Numbered from the stretch's first letter, positions 10,899 to 22,616 are shown. The stretch is DNA of 64,000 nucleotides from Basidiobolus meristosporus CBS 931.73 (GCA_002104905.1 MCFE01000333.1:1-64000); one strand, 5' to 3'. Translations and numbers: made by a program. The notes: generated by a model from the letters alone, not told the origin.

Positions 10899-11968
10899 TG
10901 TGGTAGTATTTAAGTCCAAGGGAGAGATACATCCAACACTTCTAAAGTGTTTTGTGTGCAGGGTATTCACTGGGTGCAATAACCTCTGGCAAAAGCTTGC
11001 TAGAAATATTTGGGTTCTGTCTCTAATCTGATGTGATGGGGAATAATGCCAAAAGCTTGCCAAGGGAAAACTGCTGAGCTACAATCCCCAACTTAGTTGG
11101 TGTCTTAACAAAAGTATGTGCTGGGTTCAGTGTCCTTTGAGATGACAATGTACTAAAGCTTCCAAAGTCAAAACAACTGTAAACTCCACCAGCAGGGACT
11201 TCATAAGAATGCAGCTGTGGTCAATAGTTACATACACAGAAAAGTATCTTTGCTTGTACAAGAATAAACTTGGGAAAGAATCAAATATAGTAAAAGATAC
11301 CTGCTCTGAGTATTCCTCACAAGTGGTGCCTCCAAGGTTAGTTGGCTGTCAGCATGGCTTCCTGGGAGTGTCCTGTGGTCTGTGGTTGGAAGTTCAGGTA
11401 GCCACAGGTAGCAGTGATCACACTAATCAGCAAGTTGGTATATTGATAAAAGGGATGATGATTTATTGTTGAGAGATAGCCTCCCTTACATACTTTTCTC
11501 ACCGGCTAAGTGATTACTAATCATGGTGTTTCAGAAGATTCTGGAGATCAATAGAAATCTTAATGACATCAGAATGAGCTAAGAGTATTCTAAGTAGGGG
11601 CCAGAAGGTGCTAGGAGGCACAGCACATCCAACCAATCAGAAATCAGTATATGAAGCCTGTGTAACATAGGGATACCATATATGGTATGAAAATGGCAGG
11701 GACGGTGATACAGGTTGGTCATGTGTCACAGGTACTGGTGCAGGTACTTTCCTAATATAGAAGCACTTACAGCTAGTAATCTTACATAAAGTGAGGGATA
11801 ACTTATACAAAAAGGTAAGCAGGTGTGATAGTCAACTGGCTTATGGGATAGTACTGACCAGGTAAGACAAATGGGATAAAACTAAAATAAGTGTAGTAGA
11901 GATATAGGGAAGTAGAAAATATGGGAATGAGCATATCTGTCAGTGGGTGTCACTGTGACCCCACTACA
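10899..11968 (-). repeat. R1a, complete ~1.07 kb orphan LTR
   Basis: Plus-strand ends are TGTGGTAGTA and CCCCACTACA. It is flanked by a perfect 4-bp duplication GTGC (10,895-10,898 and 11,969-11,972), which fixes the element's ends. On the minus strand it has a TATA box and AATAAA like the other R1 copies. No internal retroelement sequence adjoins it, so it is a solo LTR. Confidence 0.85.
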
Positions 11969-12690
11969 GTGCAATCCTTAGTTGTTAAGATCAATCAGGT
12001 GCATTACTGTAGCTACCAGTAGGCAGGATTGCTCTTGGACAATTTTGCATCATGTAGAAAAATCTATCACACTATGGCACAATCTGACACTATGAGGTTG
12101 GCCTGGATGCTTGAGCTAACTTGTAGTGTTCAAGTCACATGCACAACTGGTTATTACTGTTATGGTAAATAAAATCTGGTATATGCATATGCTTCTTTAA
12201 TGCAAGTGGAAATGTGTAACACACTATAAACTACACTGATACTTACTATTTTGGTTACCATCACTTTAATTGGATGGCATGCCAGTGACTGATTGGCCTA
12301 AAAGTATGCTGAAGCTGTGAGCCCCCAATTAGCGCATTGCCTAATACACAAGCTACCTGATTTGTTATCAAATATCCCATTTTGCCCATTGGCCAAGTAA
12401 ATCCCTGATTTTTGTGATTTGACTAGGTATAGCTAGCATGCAACCAATTGTGTAGGTGCAAGACAGATCAAATAGCTGCACTGGTGTTACAGATGATAAT
12501 GAAGCTTGAATGGGAGACAACCTTCAAATTACCTATATTAAAAACATAGTGATCACTGGCATGCAATGGCTTGATTTGGATTGCAAAAAAATATGTGTTG
12601 TTGGGATCATGACAAATAATAGCAATTCAATGCCATTGCATCAGCTTCTCCTTGGTTTTTTTCTCACAGGAATTACTAATGAAGCATTTG
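11969..12690. other. Unassigned A+T-rich stretch
   Basis: No open frame of note and no match to other repeats that I could see in the window. It may be the remainder of the R2-type element whose tip lies at 10,858, but the opposite tip was not found. Confidence 0.4.
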
Positions 12691-12697
12691 GTAGTAG

Positions 12698-13712
12698 TTA
12701 TCTTTGCACAACTAAATTACCTCTATCTTGACTATCAGCGTGGCTACTTGTGTACTTGTATTCAGTATTTTGCCTCCAAGTTGATGAGTACAGTCCTGCA
12801 GCTTGGCCACACTGAATTGTTCCAGATTGTGCTACAGAGCTTGCCTGAAGTGCCACATACTCATGCATACTTTCACTTGCCAAAGGCTCCTATGGTGGAG
12901 GCACTTCCAGTGGGTCATGGTCAGTCAGTTCACCAAAAGTAACTTGCTGATGGTCAGGTGCAACAGCCTGCACAGGTGCAACTTGATGTGCTGGCATGCC
13001 CCTTGGCTGAGTTTGATGTGATGCCACTTGTTGATGCAGCTTGACCTGCTCTAATGGACTTGTGTTTAATTGAGCAGTTTGGCAAGTTCTGGTGGTTTGC
13101 TCTAAACTGCATGTGCTGATGCAATGCACATCAACTCAGTGCATGACATACTTGTACAGGGTGTTGGTGTAGACTGGGCTGACATGTGCCAGTATGCCAG
13201 TGTTGCAAGGGATGGTGAGGAATCCAATAGGGTGTGCTGGCACAATCCAGATGCATTGACCATGGTCTGTATTCTTGCTCTTCAAGCTTACTTTCTGATT
13301 CCTTGAGGTATTCATTTACCCTTTTTGTAATACTTTGGAGCTTTTGTCTTGATGTGCATATTGCTCTTGGAAGCCACTTAGCTCTTCTAATATATCATGC
13401 AGTAAAATAGTCATCTGAGGTAGAAACTACTTCAAAATTGCCTTGGTTACCAAAGCTGAGGCATGTACAGATGCCTCTAATGTGTACTGTGAAAATTGCA
13501 CACCAAATTGTTTGAGCACAGCTTTCTCATCAAATCCCTCACTCTAAGCTAGTTCTTGATTTCAATACTTGGCATATTATGTATCTTTGTACATACATCT
13601 GCTGGCCTCTTGATGTAGAACTCATGCCACAGCTTTTTACTCAAGTTCTTTCATATGTGTCAGCACTCTGAGAAATCCTGTTCTACTAGATTAGTGAGTA
13701 GTACCCAAATAT
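12698..13712 (-). pseudogene. Orphan broken gene, helical N-part and Gln/His/Pro-rich C-part
   Basis: Read right to left, a coding-like track changes frame a few times but continues for over 300 codons. It includes KNLSKKLWHEFYIKRPADV near 13,640-13,590, a long helical segment (QYTLEASVHASALVTKAILK, about 13,510-13,430), then the open piece 13,129-12,890 rich in Gln, His and Pro, and 12,883-12,698. Only a few stops interrupt it. No other copy occurs in the window, unlike the transposon proteins. It could be a relic of a host gene or of a rare element; I do not recognise the family. Its 5' side is joined to the broken end of copia-2. Confidence 0.45.
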
Positions 13713-13734
13713 CTCTATGAGGGCTCAGCATAAA

Positions 13735-16673
13735 CAGTTGGGACATGCTGGATTTGCTTATAGTATATAGTATAGTCAGCAATACTCCTTTTGAAACTCA
13801 AAGATTCCAGATAAGAATCTATCTTGCAGTTCCAGGTTTGAGGTGATTGTTTGAGATCATGTAGAGATCTTTTAAGCTTGCAGACCAAATGGGGTTTATC
13901 TTGGTCAACAAACCCATCAGGCAGGCTCATATACAGGTCCTCATCAAGTTCTCCATTCCAAAATGCAGATTTTACATCCATATGATATACAAAAAACTTA
14001 TATTTGGCTGCAATGCATATATCAATCTGATGGAATTAAACATAGCTACTAGTGAAAAGGTCTCAGTCTAGTCAAGCCCATTTACTTGAGAGTGTCCTTT
14101 GGCAACCAGTCTTGCTTTGTATCTTTCAATTGTACCATCAGCCTGGTATTTTGTCTTAAAAACCCATCAGCATTCAGTTGGTTTTTTGTTGATTGGTAAT
14201 TTGACTAAGTCCCAAGTCTGATTTTCCTTCCGGGCCTGATATTCCTCAGTCATTGCAGGTCTCCAAAACTTGGTCTGAGGGATATATATGGTCTATATTA
14301 CAGTATGGAGCTCATCAGAATGGACTGAATAGGCATAGGCTAAGTTTGAACCCTCATTGATATAGTAATTTTGGCTATTTCTTGTCTGATTGGATCTCTG
14401 GGTATTCAATATTGATATGATCACTTCTAGAATATTCCTGGGCACTGATTCAGGCTGAGCCATAGTTGTAGAGCTCTCTGGAGTGAAGAAGCTTACATTG
14501 TTTTGCTCTGATTTAATCCTGACTACTGGTGTACTTGGGATCAAATTTTGTCATCATCTAATGTCATTTTTTGTGAATATTTTGAATTTTCATAAAAAAA
14601 AACATTCTTGGACTTGCTCAGCTTCTTTACTTTGGTATTGTAGGGTCTGCATGCTTTACTCATATTGCAGTAGCCCAAAAATAGGTATTTTACACTTTTT
14701 GGCTAAATTTTGACTGATTTCCAGGCAGCTTCTTGGCATATGCTATACACCCAAATATTCCAATACATTCTGCACTTGATCAGTATCCATACCATGCATC
14801 AAATGGAGCGGAATCACAAAGTATTTTGTTATGACTCCTAATCCAAAGTTATACAGCTGTGGCAACTGATTCTGCCTAACAATCATAGGATAATTTCTGA
14901 TCATGGATCATTAATCTTGCCACATGATTTATTGATCTGTTTACATGTTCTGCTACTCCATTTTGCTGTGGGGAGTATGGTACAGTAGTCTCTTGCTTTA
15001 TCCCATCAATCTTGCAGAAGAGGATGAAGAGTTTTAAGATACATTCTCCATCATTGTCAGAGCATATTTTCTTGATTTTTCACCAGTTTCTCTCTCCACC
15101 ATAGCTTTAAGCTCCCCAAACTTAGACAGAGCTTCTCCTTTTCTCTCCATGAAGTAGACCCATGCTTATCTTGTAAAATCATCAATAATAATGACTAAAT
15201 ACCTCATCCTGCTTAAGGATAAATTTTGCATAGGTCCATTCAGATCCATGTGAGTACAACCAGTTTTTCTTAGTTTTGATTAACCCAGAGCTCTCATACA
15301 GCTGTCTGGCTTGTTTCCCACACATGCAGGCTTCACAGTGCTTCAAATTAGCTGGGGGATCAATTTTTACTCCATAATTGGCTGATCTTTGATCATTTTG
15401 TGCAAGTAATCAAAATTGATGTGTCCAAATCTCCTGTGCCAGAGCATTGGTGTTTCTTCATTTGAGTTACTTATATTGGCTTCCAGATATGATGGAATAT
15501 AAGTTAGCTTATACTGATTCTGATCTCTGATACCCAAGGCAATATGAGCCCCATTTTAATCAGTGATCCTGTAGCCAGAATTGTCAAAGCTAAAACTGAG
15601 TTCTTCTGCAGTGGCCTTGCTTACAGATAGTAGGTTCTTGGCTATTTCTGGTACATAAAGTACTCCTTTAAAGGTCAGTATATGGCTTCCTTCACTGCTT
15701 CTAAGGTTTACTTGGATGTTTCCTTTTCCCACAGCATTAAGTGTTCTATTGCCACCCATGAAACCCTCTTAATTGAATTTCTTGATATTGGGTAAAAAGT
15801 TCTTTTTGGTGTGTTAAGTGTTGAGATGCTCCAGAGTCAATATACCATACCTGAGAATCCTTGTTTGTGGTCATGCTTAGTGCCAATTTGGACAGTCTAT
15901 CTTCAGTTGTTGCTGCATTTCCATATTTAGGCTTTTCTGCTGACTGTCTCTCTTTCTGAAGCACTGGTATGACATGTGTCCTTTCCTTTGACAGTAGTTA
16001 CAAAACAGGTTGTTATTGCCTTTAAAAAGTCTTGGGTAACTTCTATGTTGGTTATCATTGATTATCAAAGCATTTTCTTCTTCCCTTGTATTGGCACTTG
16101 ATTCTCTTAATTCTTCATCCAGGAGCCTTCCTTATACATAATTTAAGGTCAGATATTCAGTTTTGGACTCTGGGGCTGATATAAGGACCTGAAACATGTC
16201 TGTCAGGTTATTCAGGATAGTAACAATTGTATCTTTATCAGTAGTTGGTATGCCCACATATTCCATCTCATCCACCAGCAGGATAACTCTGTTGAGTAGA
16301 TTTTCATTTCTTCTTCTGGCAGCATCTTTGTAGTAAAATAATCTTCTCTAAGAAAGATTTTCTTAGCATCTGAACATGACTGGTAGGTGTCTTCTAATGT
16401 CTTCCAGGTATTTTTGACTGTTTTTGCTCTTGAACATTGAATTAGCAATTTGTCTTTAACATTTAGGACAATGCAGTTAAAGGCACTTTGTTTTTTCTTC
16501 TTGGACTTTAAGGCTTCCTCTCCCACATCTTTAGGAGGGCATTCTTCTATGACAATATCCCAAAGGCCTCCTTCTTGTAGCAGTATCTTTGTATTCACCT
16601 TCCACACTTTGTAGTAAGATCCATCCAACTTTTCAGCGGAGGGAAAAATTCCAGTAATAGTGCTGGTAGACAT
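13735..16673 (-). pseudogene. Copia-2 gag-pol remnant
   Basis: Gag starts at the ATG ending at 16,673 and keeps the KLDGSYYKVWK block and DTYQSCSDAKK. The zinc knuckle CNYCQRKGHMSYQC (16,068-15,877 frame) is complete. Protease keeps WYIDSGASQH (15,964-15,746). Integrase is riddled with stops; a linker fragment is readable at 14,544-14,293 and reverse transcriptase at 13,981-13,735 (DVKSAFWNGELDEDLYM, where copia-1 has FLNG). It cannot encode a working polyprotein. Confidence 0.85.
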
Positions 16674-16704
16674 TGCAGAGAGTGACAGCTTGGGGCTTAT
16701 AACC

Positions 16705-17051
16705 TGTTGTAAGAGTCTTGGAGATATTGGAAGTGATTGGGAGCACAAGTAAGTTATGTGGCTTTCACTTAATAATTTATTGAATGTAAAAGTAGTATTT
16801 ATACTTTTACATGGCCTTGGTGTTACATTCACATATAATAAGTTAGGGAAGGTTCCAAGAACATGTGTGCCAAGTTTGGGGCTGTCTGGACAACTTTAAA
16901 AATGTTCATGTTCTGAGCACCTGGTATTATGTGAAAATATTCAGAGTGAATTCCAACAAGGAATTTGGTCAGTATTTCTTATGATTTGAAGGTAATGATC
17001 CAAATGACTAAGTAGGTGAGTACTTAGATGGAATTACAAGCTTTTACAACA
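16705..17051 (-). repeat. Copia-2 5' LTR
   Basis: 347 bp with TGTTGTAAGAG and TTACAACA ends. The primer site next to it (16,692-16,704) reads GGTTATAAGCCCC on the minus strand. Confidence 0.88.
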
Positions 17052-17289
17052 AAGTCTAATCACATCTATCCAATCATCTACCAATCCTAATATGACTTAT
17101 CCATCTGTATGGTATTTTCTGATCAATCCCATCACTACCATTAGATTTCATTTTGACACATTAGAGGAGATCTATACCAAGTGCTGTGGACCATCTACCT
17201 CAATCTACTCAAGGAGATACCTTGTTAAGCTTCTATGATATTACAACAACTATTCCCCTATAAGGTCCCATCCCATCATTCATGGCAAC
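17052..17289. other. Unassigned, possible 5' part of the Harbinger-like relic
   Basis: No open frame. It lies between the copia-2 LTR and the transposase-like frame at 17,290 and may be its decayed 5' part. Confidence 0.3.
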
Positions 17290-17700
17290 AAAAGTTCTTG
17301 ATGCTTTCATTCCCAGCTGACAGTAATGGAAAACCACTTTGCAGAGGGTAGGAATGATTTAGAACAAGCTTGGAATACTGGGCTCAGAAGCTTCAATAGA
17401 CTTTCATATCCCAGAGTAATCAGCAATAGCTGCCATATGAGTAGTGTTTTGGATGCCTTCCCAATTAGGATCAACAGAACTTCTAGAGGGCAAAGGCGCT
17501 CTAATTATGGCAAATACAAGGCACACTGTGTGAAGTTTCAAGCACTGTCCAATATTGAGGGTAACATCATCTGGCTCAGTGGGCCACTTGCTCAAAGTTG
17601 GCATGAAAAAGCACTCTGGGTGGCGAATCACACAGAATTCAGTAGAGGGGAGAAATGTATAGCAGACTTAGCTTATATAACAACAGAAACACTGTATGGT
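17290..17700 (+). pseudogene. Harbinger/PIF-like DDE transposase relic
   Basis: Open from the ATG at 17,326 for 126 codons. The series VLDAFPIRI, then NYGKYKAHCVKFQALS, then GNIIWLSGP, then GEKCIADLAYI matches the spacing of DDE_Tnp_4 transposases: first acidic residue after a hydrophobic strand, a YxxYKxHxxKFQ block, a Gly-rich turn, and a third acidic residue before AYI. At the second acidic position the usual HD reads HE. The frame runs straight into an ORF-X copy at 17.70 kb, so the 3' part is lost. Seen once in the window. Confidence 0.55.
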
Positions 17701-18160
17701 CTTTGAAGCTCAACAACAGTGCCCAAAGATAAAGCCTGCAGAAAAACCTATCATAGCATGGAAAGGAGAGACTATGATATTCATACACAAGTCTGCAAAT
17801 CAAACAACATTGAAAGTCTATGAAGCCATTGAGTGCAATGCTGAAGAGTGGGCTAATATTCAAGAGGCTGTTAGCAGTCTGGCAGAGCATCACCTTAAGG
17901 TTGGCATACCAAAGGGCCATCAGGAGCCTAAGGCCATGCAGAATGCGCTTGACCTATTCCTTCAGCATTATCCAGGACTCAAGCAAACAAACAGATTTTG
18001 GACCAGCATTAGTATGCAAACAAAGTATCTCAGGAATAGCAGAAACTGTTATTGGCAGAAGTACATGGGTGCCATGGATAAAAACATCAGCTTCCTGAAG
18101 AGCTTGTCACAAGCAGAGCTGAAAGCTCCTAACAAGCAGCAAACAAATGTCAGGTAGCCA
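17701..18160 (+). pseudogene. ORF-X fragment X3
   Basis: About 150 codons open: IKPAEKPIIAWKGETM, then EAIECNAEEWANIQEAV, then a segment LKQTNRFWTSISMQTKYLRNSRN shared with X1 and X2. Being uninterrupted, it gives the clearest view of the central ORF-X domain, which is Trp/Lys-rich and mostly helical. It stops where copy X2 begins on the opposite strand, so the two converge. Confidence 0.55.
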
Positions 18161-18169
18161 GAGGAGTAC

Positions 18170-19742
18170 CAATAACCCAACAGCTTTATGCCACTGTTCA
18201 TTCACTAGTTCCCATACATCCTGGTTTTCAGTTGATAATGCAAGATCTAGCACCTCATCTGCCAGCTTTTGCAATAATTTCTTGTAATATTCAGGTGCAT
18301 TTTCTTGAGCACTGCTCTTGAAGAAGTGCTGCAACCTGTTGGCATGCCTATTAATGTTCCAAATTCCACTAAAGGCATTGCAATAATCTTTTGAGCTCTT
18401 GACATTGTAGCCTTGTCTGTCAGTGGGATCTCCACTCTGTCAACAATAGAGGATGTGGAGGCTGTGGTAGACAAATTGCCTTTCTCTGCAATCTCATATA
18501 CCTCACTGGAGTGTAACTCAACTGGCCGCACTTCCAGCTGTTATGAAAACAGCTACTTTCTTGTAAATAATTCTTCCTGGCTACAAGGAGAATTATTCAG
18601 TTCTGTGCTTATGGCATTTATTGGCAAGAGCTGCAACTTCTTTTGTACACTTCCCTGTCTCTGGCTTGGGTAGGCTTTTTTCCCTTTCCCACTTTCTTTA
18701 TGACCGCCAGGTCCTTCACTGCTACTTTGTCTGAGTGCTTCTTGTATTGAACTATGTTTTCTCTGTGATAAATGCTAATCTGATGCATCTGTTTTGGCTT
18801 GCTTGTCCCTTGCTGGCACTCTGCAGGCAACCTGATGCTTCTTTTCTGCTTGTTTCTAGCTCTCAGCCCATATTGTGACTGGCTCCTGAGGTAGCCTGTT
18901 GTTTTTGCCACTCCCAGGTCCATCACTGCTACTTTGACTGAGTGCGTCTTGAGTAGAACTACACTTTTCCTTGGTAAATATTGCACTGATGCATCTGTGT
19001 CTGCCTACGTTTCCCCAATTGGCACTCTTTCAGCTACCTGATGTCTCTTTGATACTTGCTTGAAGCTTTTGGCCCAGCTTGTAACAGGCTGTTGAGGAAA
19101 CCATTAGTTTTTAGCCATTGAACCCTTGTTCTTCTGCCTTTTATAGTTTCTGCTATTCTTGAGATACTTTCTTAGCATACAAATGCTGGCCCAAAATCTG
19201 TTTGCTTGTTTGAATCCAGGACACTGCTCATGGAGCAAGTCAGGCACATTCTGCGCAACTTTGAGTTCTTGATGGTCCCATGGTATGCTGGACTTGATAT
19301 ATTTGCATGCTACAATACTAATGGCTGCTTAAATATTAGCCCTTTCTTCAGCATTGCACTCAATGGCTTCACAGATTTATAAAGTCTTTTGATTTTTAGG
19401 CTTTGATATAAGACCTAAATTTCCTCCCTCCCATGCTGTGATAGGTTCTTCTGTGGGCTTTATTGTTTGGCACTGATGTTGTGCTTTAAAGACTGTATGA
19501 TATTTCTCTGCTGTTACATCTAGAAATTGCTCATTTCTTGGCGGTGACATTGAGCTACTCAAGTACCTTCTTTGCAGCAAAGATACTGCTTTCTTTACCT
19601 GGGATATTGACTGCCATACACTGTTGATCTGCTCATCCAGTTTTGGCACTATTTCCAGATTTCTCTGGGCCATTGCATCTATCCTATCAGCCACTGTGCC
19701 CAATTGCTTCATTAATGCTTTAGTATGAGCTGACTTTGCCAT
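18170..19742 (-). pseudogene. ORF-X copy X2, most complete with 5' end
   Basis: Starts at the ATG ending at 19,742 with an N-terminal coiled coil (TKALMKQLGTVADRIDAMAQ ... QISQVKKAVSLL, about residues 7-55), then the IKPTEEPITAW block, the Trp-rich central domain, two degenerate repeats of a Ser/Gln/Lys-rich spacer (about 18,990-18,620), a segment VDRVEIPLTDKATMSRAQK and the C-terminal VNEQWHKA block near 18,190. The order agrees with X1. Several frameshifts and stops break it. Total length would be roughly 500 residues. No known domain is evident; coiled coil plus basic spacer suggests a DNA- or protein-binding accessory factor, which is inference. Confidence 0.6.
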
Positions 19743-19837
19743 AGTTCAGTTTGTCTTTACCTTCTTATCTCCCTGCCCAAACTTCTCCTTCTATATGTGA
19801 CACTATATAAAACAAGTAGTAGGGAGTAGATTTTGGC
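19743..19837 (-). promoter_or_regulatory. Possible promoter of ORF-X copy X2
   Basis: Upstream of the ORF-X ATG the minus strand has a TATA-like TTTTATATAG (near 19,806-19,815), roughly 65-75 bases before the start codon. This is a plausible spacing for a short leader. No experimental support; the nearby A+T content makes chance TATA matches likely. Confidence 0.35.
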
Positions 19838-20280
19838 ATCTCTAATATTTACAAATCTAAATTGTAGTTACTGAATTAGAGAATTTATAAAATACAAATG
19901 CAATTGCACTATACAAAATCAACTGCAAGGTGCAAATTTTTATATCTTTAATATTTTACAAAGCTGGAGCATATTTACCAGATTGGGGAATTTATAAAGA
20001 TCCAAATTCACTGACACAATATATAATAAGTAACAAGAAGCAAATAATTGTATCTTTAACAATTTACAAAGTTGGGTTGCAGTTACCAGATTATTGAACT
20101 TTTAAAGATACACATTTTGTAGCACTATACAAAATAAGTAACAAGGAGCAAATAATTGTATTGGATTAGAGAATTTGTAAGATGCAAATACAGTGGCACT
20201 ATACAAATTCAACAACAGGATGCAAATTAGTGTATCTTTAACAATTCACAAAGTTGAGTTGTAGTTACCAAATTAAATAG
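19838..20280. repeat. Tandem array of ~107-bp units
   Basis: Units begin with ATCTTTAA (or ATCTCTAA) at 19,838, 19,944, 20,052 and 20,234, with a shortened unit around 20,160. Spacings are 106, 108 and about 182 (one full plus one partial unit). Each unit has a middle AGATTxxxGAATTTxTAAA and a late CACTATACAAAAT segment. The units are diverged, so the array is old. It lies between the 5' end of ORF-X X2 and the DNA polymerase relic. Confidence 0.8.
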
Positions 20281-20689
20281 ATGATAATATACAAATCTGC
20301 TGACCTTGTGCAAAAGTTGTTTCAAAAGTTTAAACCAAATGATTTGAGTAGGCTTAAATAATTCTGTAAAGACTTTTTTGCAAACTAAATTCGAAAACCA
20401 TGTTAAAATATTGAATATTAAAATTCAACTTTGAAATTCAAATATCAAACATCAAATATCAAATATCAAAATTGTAAAAACTTTTTAAGTCACAAGAGGT
20501 TACTTAAGACTTCAAGTTTGGTTGGGAAAAAGTTTAAACCATATTAGTATCCAAGAAAAAACCTTTTAAACAAAGTTTACTCAGAGTTGAAAATAATAAA
20601 CAATCTAAAAAAGCTGTTACACAAGACATCTATATCAAAAAGTAGTTTGGAATAATTAATGTGTCGTGACAAGCATACTCATCTTGTAA
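20281..20689. other. Very A+T-rich spacer with a short CAAATAT repeat
   Basis: No gene. A run of CAAATAT-type repeats lies near 20,440-20,475. It separates the tandem array from the C-terminal end of the DNA polymerase relic. Confidence 0.5.
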
Positions 20690-22616
20690 CTTATACAGTT
20701 TGTGTTTGTTCTAATTTTTTTACATATTGTTCAGCCTTTTCATTGATCTAACCATCTGTTTAATATATTTATCTTCACCCAATGTTCCCAACAAATAATC
20801 TATTTGAGACATAATTTGATGTTCCATATAATACAAAGGATTGACTTCTAATTCTTCTATTCTTGCCAATTCTTATGAATATACATCTTTTCACCTGGTT
20901 TATCACCCAAAGCTGTAAAAACATATTCTAATCTGGTGCCAGCATTTACCTTTATATTATTAGCTATTAATCATTCAGCCATGACAATTTAAGGGGGTTT
21001 GACTTTGTATTCATCTAGATTTTTAACAGATTTAGTGATGCTCAAAAGATCAATGGGAATATTTTACTCAGACAATCTGTAATATGTTTATTAACATTAG
21101 AAATAATCTGAACTTTGGGAAATTGTTAACCATATTGGTAATAGTAGTACTATAGAGATCTTTTGCAAATTGGCAATATCCTTGTTGGGCATTCATAACA
21201 CCCTTGTATTTAAGAGTGTGATTCTTGTACATAATATATCTCTTTTTAGACATAAGAATAATTATGTCATAGTATTCTTTAAAGTTAATTGCCATAGGTT
21301 GAGGAAGCATACGGGTACCATCTTTGCAAATATCATGGCACAGTTGGATATAATTGGATGCAGGGATAGGAGAAGTAGGAATAATCAGGCAGGAATCAGT
21401 GTCACCATAAATAACTCTGACTGGATAATTACAGGATATATGAGTGACAATCTGATCCAAATATTTTCTACCCATACAGGAAATAGATTCAACACGACCC
21501 AAATGGCTAAAATATTTATTCTTTTCAAAGCCCATGTTTGACACAATATTTCCCAACAAGACTCATCTGAGACAGGTTCAAGGATTTGAAAGCATCTCAT
21601 ATTTCTTCACAATGGATGTCATCTTTGTCAACACCTAAAAGTTTTTCAGAGACAAAATGTGAACTGTATTTTTTGAGTTTAAAACATTTAAGGTAAAGCA
21701 TAAGATCAACAATCAGGCACCATTCATTTCCACTTTGCAATAAGTGTTATAACCACATGCGCTACTTTCCCAATCTGCATGAACTCCATTAGTAGAGCCA
21801 TTAATAAGTCACAACATATTTTGGACAGGCTCTAAATAAAAGCTTAATTGTTCAAAGACATATTTAAAATCAAAGCCATGAGTATTTTATCCAGTAATAA
21901 TATCTGGATCTAAAGTTTGGACAAGAGAGCCTAACTTTTGAAGAAGCTCAACCTTGGTAGAGAAAAAAAGTTGGGAGATATTATCATTGGCAGGTTCATC
22001 AAAAGGTAGATTGGCAATAAAGAGGAGATTATTATCAAGTTTGCTAGACATGTAATCAGTCATAACAATACTAATCATCTCAAGCTTATTACCAGGTTTG
22101 TAAGTTTTGGGCATTCCAGAGTTAGCAGAGACCATTCATTCAATATTAAATGCCATAACTGATGGGAAAGTGGGCTTGTTACCATCAATGGGTGATATTT
22201 TTGTTGAATGACAAACATGCTAAGTTAGGAGATGGGTAATAGAGTTGCTGGGTTTGGTGTAGGCATCTTTAATCTGGACCCAACCAACAAAGGCAAGGCT
22301 GTATTTAGATGTAAAAATTGGAATACATTCAAATTTGTACATATAACATATAAATGAGGTAGCACATTGAACAAATTCTTTCATGTGCAAATAGTTTATG
22401 AAGTAATAATAATAAGAAATTTTTTATTTTTAATGGCAAGAGATGTTAGCATATAAACATCTTGGATGTTAAAATAAGCAATGTCATGATATTAGCAGAT
22501 GTCTTTAACTTCAGCAAGAGAAAGAAAAATATAACACCAAGGTTTAAGCCCATAAATAACAAGTAGAATAGTTTAGTTGATACTTTTAGCATATCTGTTG
22601 ATACTTATGGGAGTGT
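20690..22616 (-). pseudogene. Family B DNA polymerase relic, viral-type
   Basis: Read right to left. The N-part (22,600-22,200) is weakly coding. Exonuclease motif I appears near 22,150 as FNIE, where the catalytic Asp is Asn, followed by a stop. An open piece (22,135-21,887) ends in DPDIITG, followed by a FDFKYVF motif (exo II) and YCVK (exo III) near 21,550. The palm motif A (DxxSLYP) and motif B are absent: the sequence jumps to MGRKYLDQI and the intact motif C VIYGDTDS (near 21,425), then MSKKRY. A decayed thumb continues to about 20,690. The layout is that of DNA- or RNA-primed family B enzymes, as in large DNA viruses and host replicases, not protein-primed plasmid enzymes. Host polymerase delta is less likely because of the viral-like tail. 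It is inactive through deletion, stops and exo loss. R1b truncates the 5' end. Confidence 0.75.

Larger units (their letters stand above)
13735..17051 (-). mobile_element. Copia-2, 5'-part of a decayed Ty1/copia element
   Basis: Same family as copia-1 and read on the minus strand. It keeps one LTR (16,705-17,051), the primer site, gag, protease, integrase and the first part of reverse transcriptase, and ends abruptly in reverse transcriptase near 13,735. RNase H and the 3' LTR are missing. Many stops and short indels show it is older than copia-1. Confidence 0.88.

Noticed and set aside
11209-11472. 87-codon frame repeated in R1 LTRs (also 27,264, 30,048, 63,564)
   Set aside because: It lies within the LTR transcription-control region and is disrupted in R1b; shared descent of the LTR explains the similarity.
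19838-20280. CRISPR-like array
   Set aside because: Units are ~107 bp with no unique spacers, in a eukaryotic setting; it is an ordinary tandem repeat.
20690-22616. Mitochondrial linear-plasmid (protein-primed) DNA polymerase
   Set aside because: The DPDIITG exo region and KKRY layout fit DNA/RNA-primed family B enzymes better.
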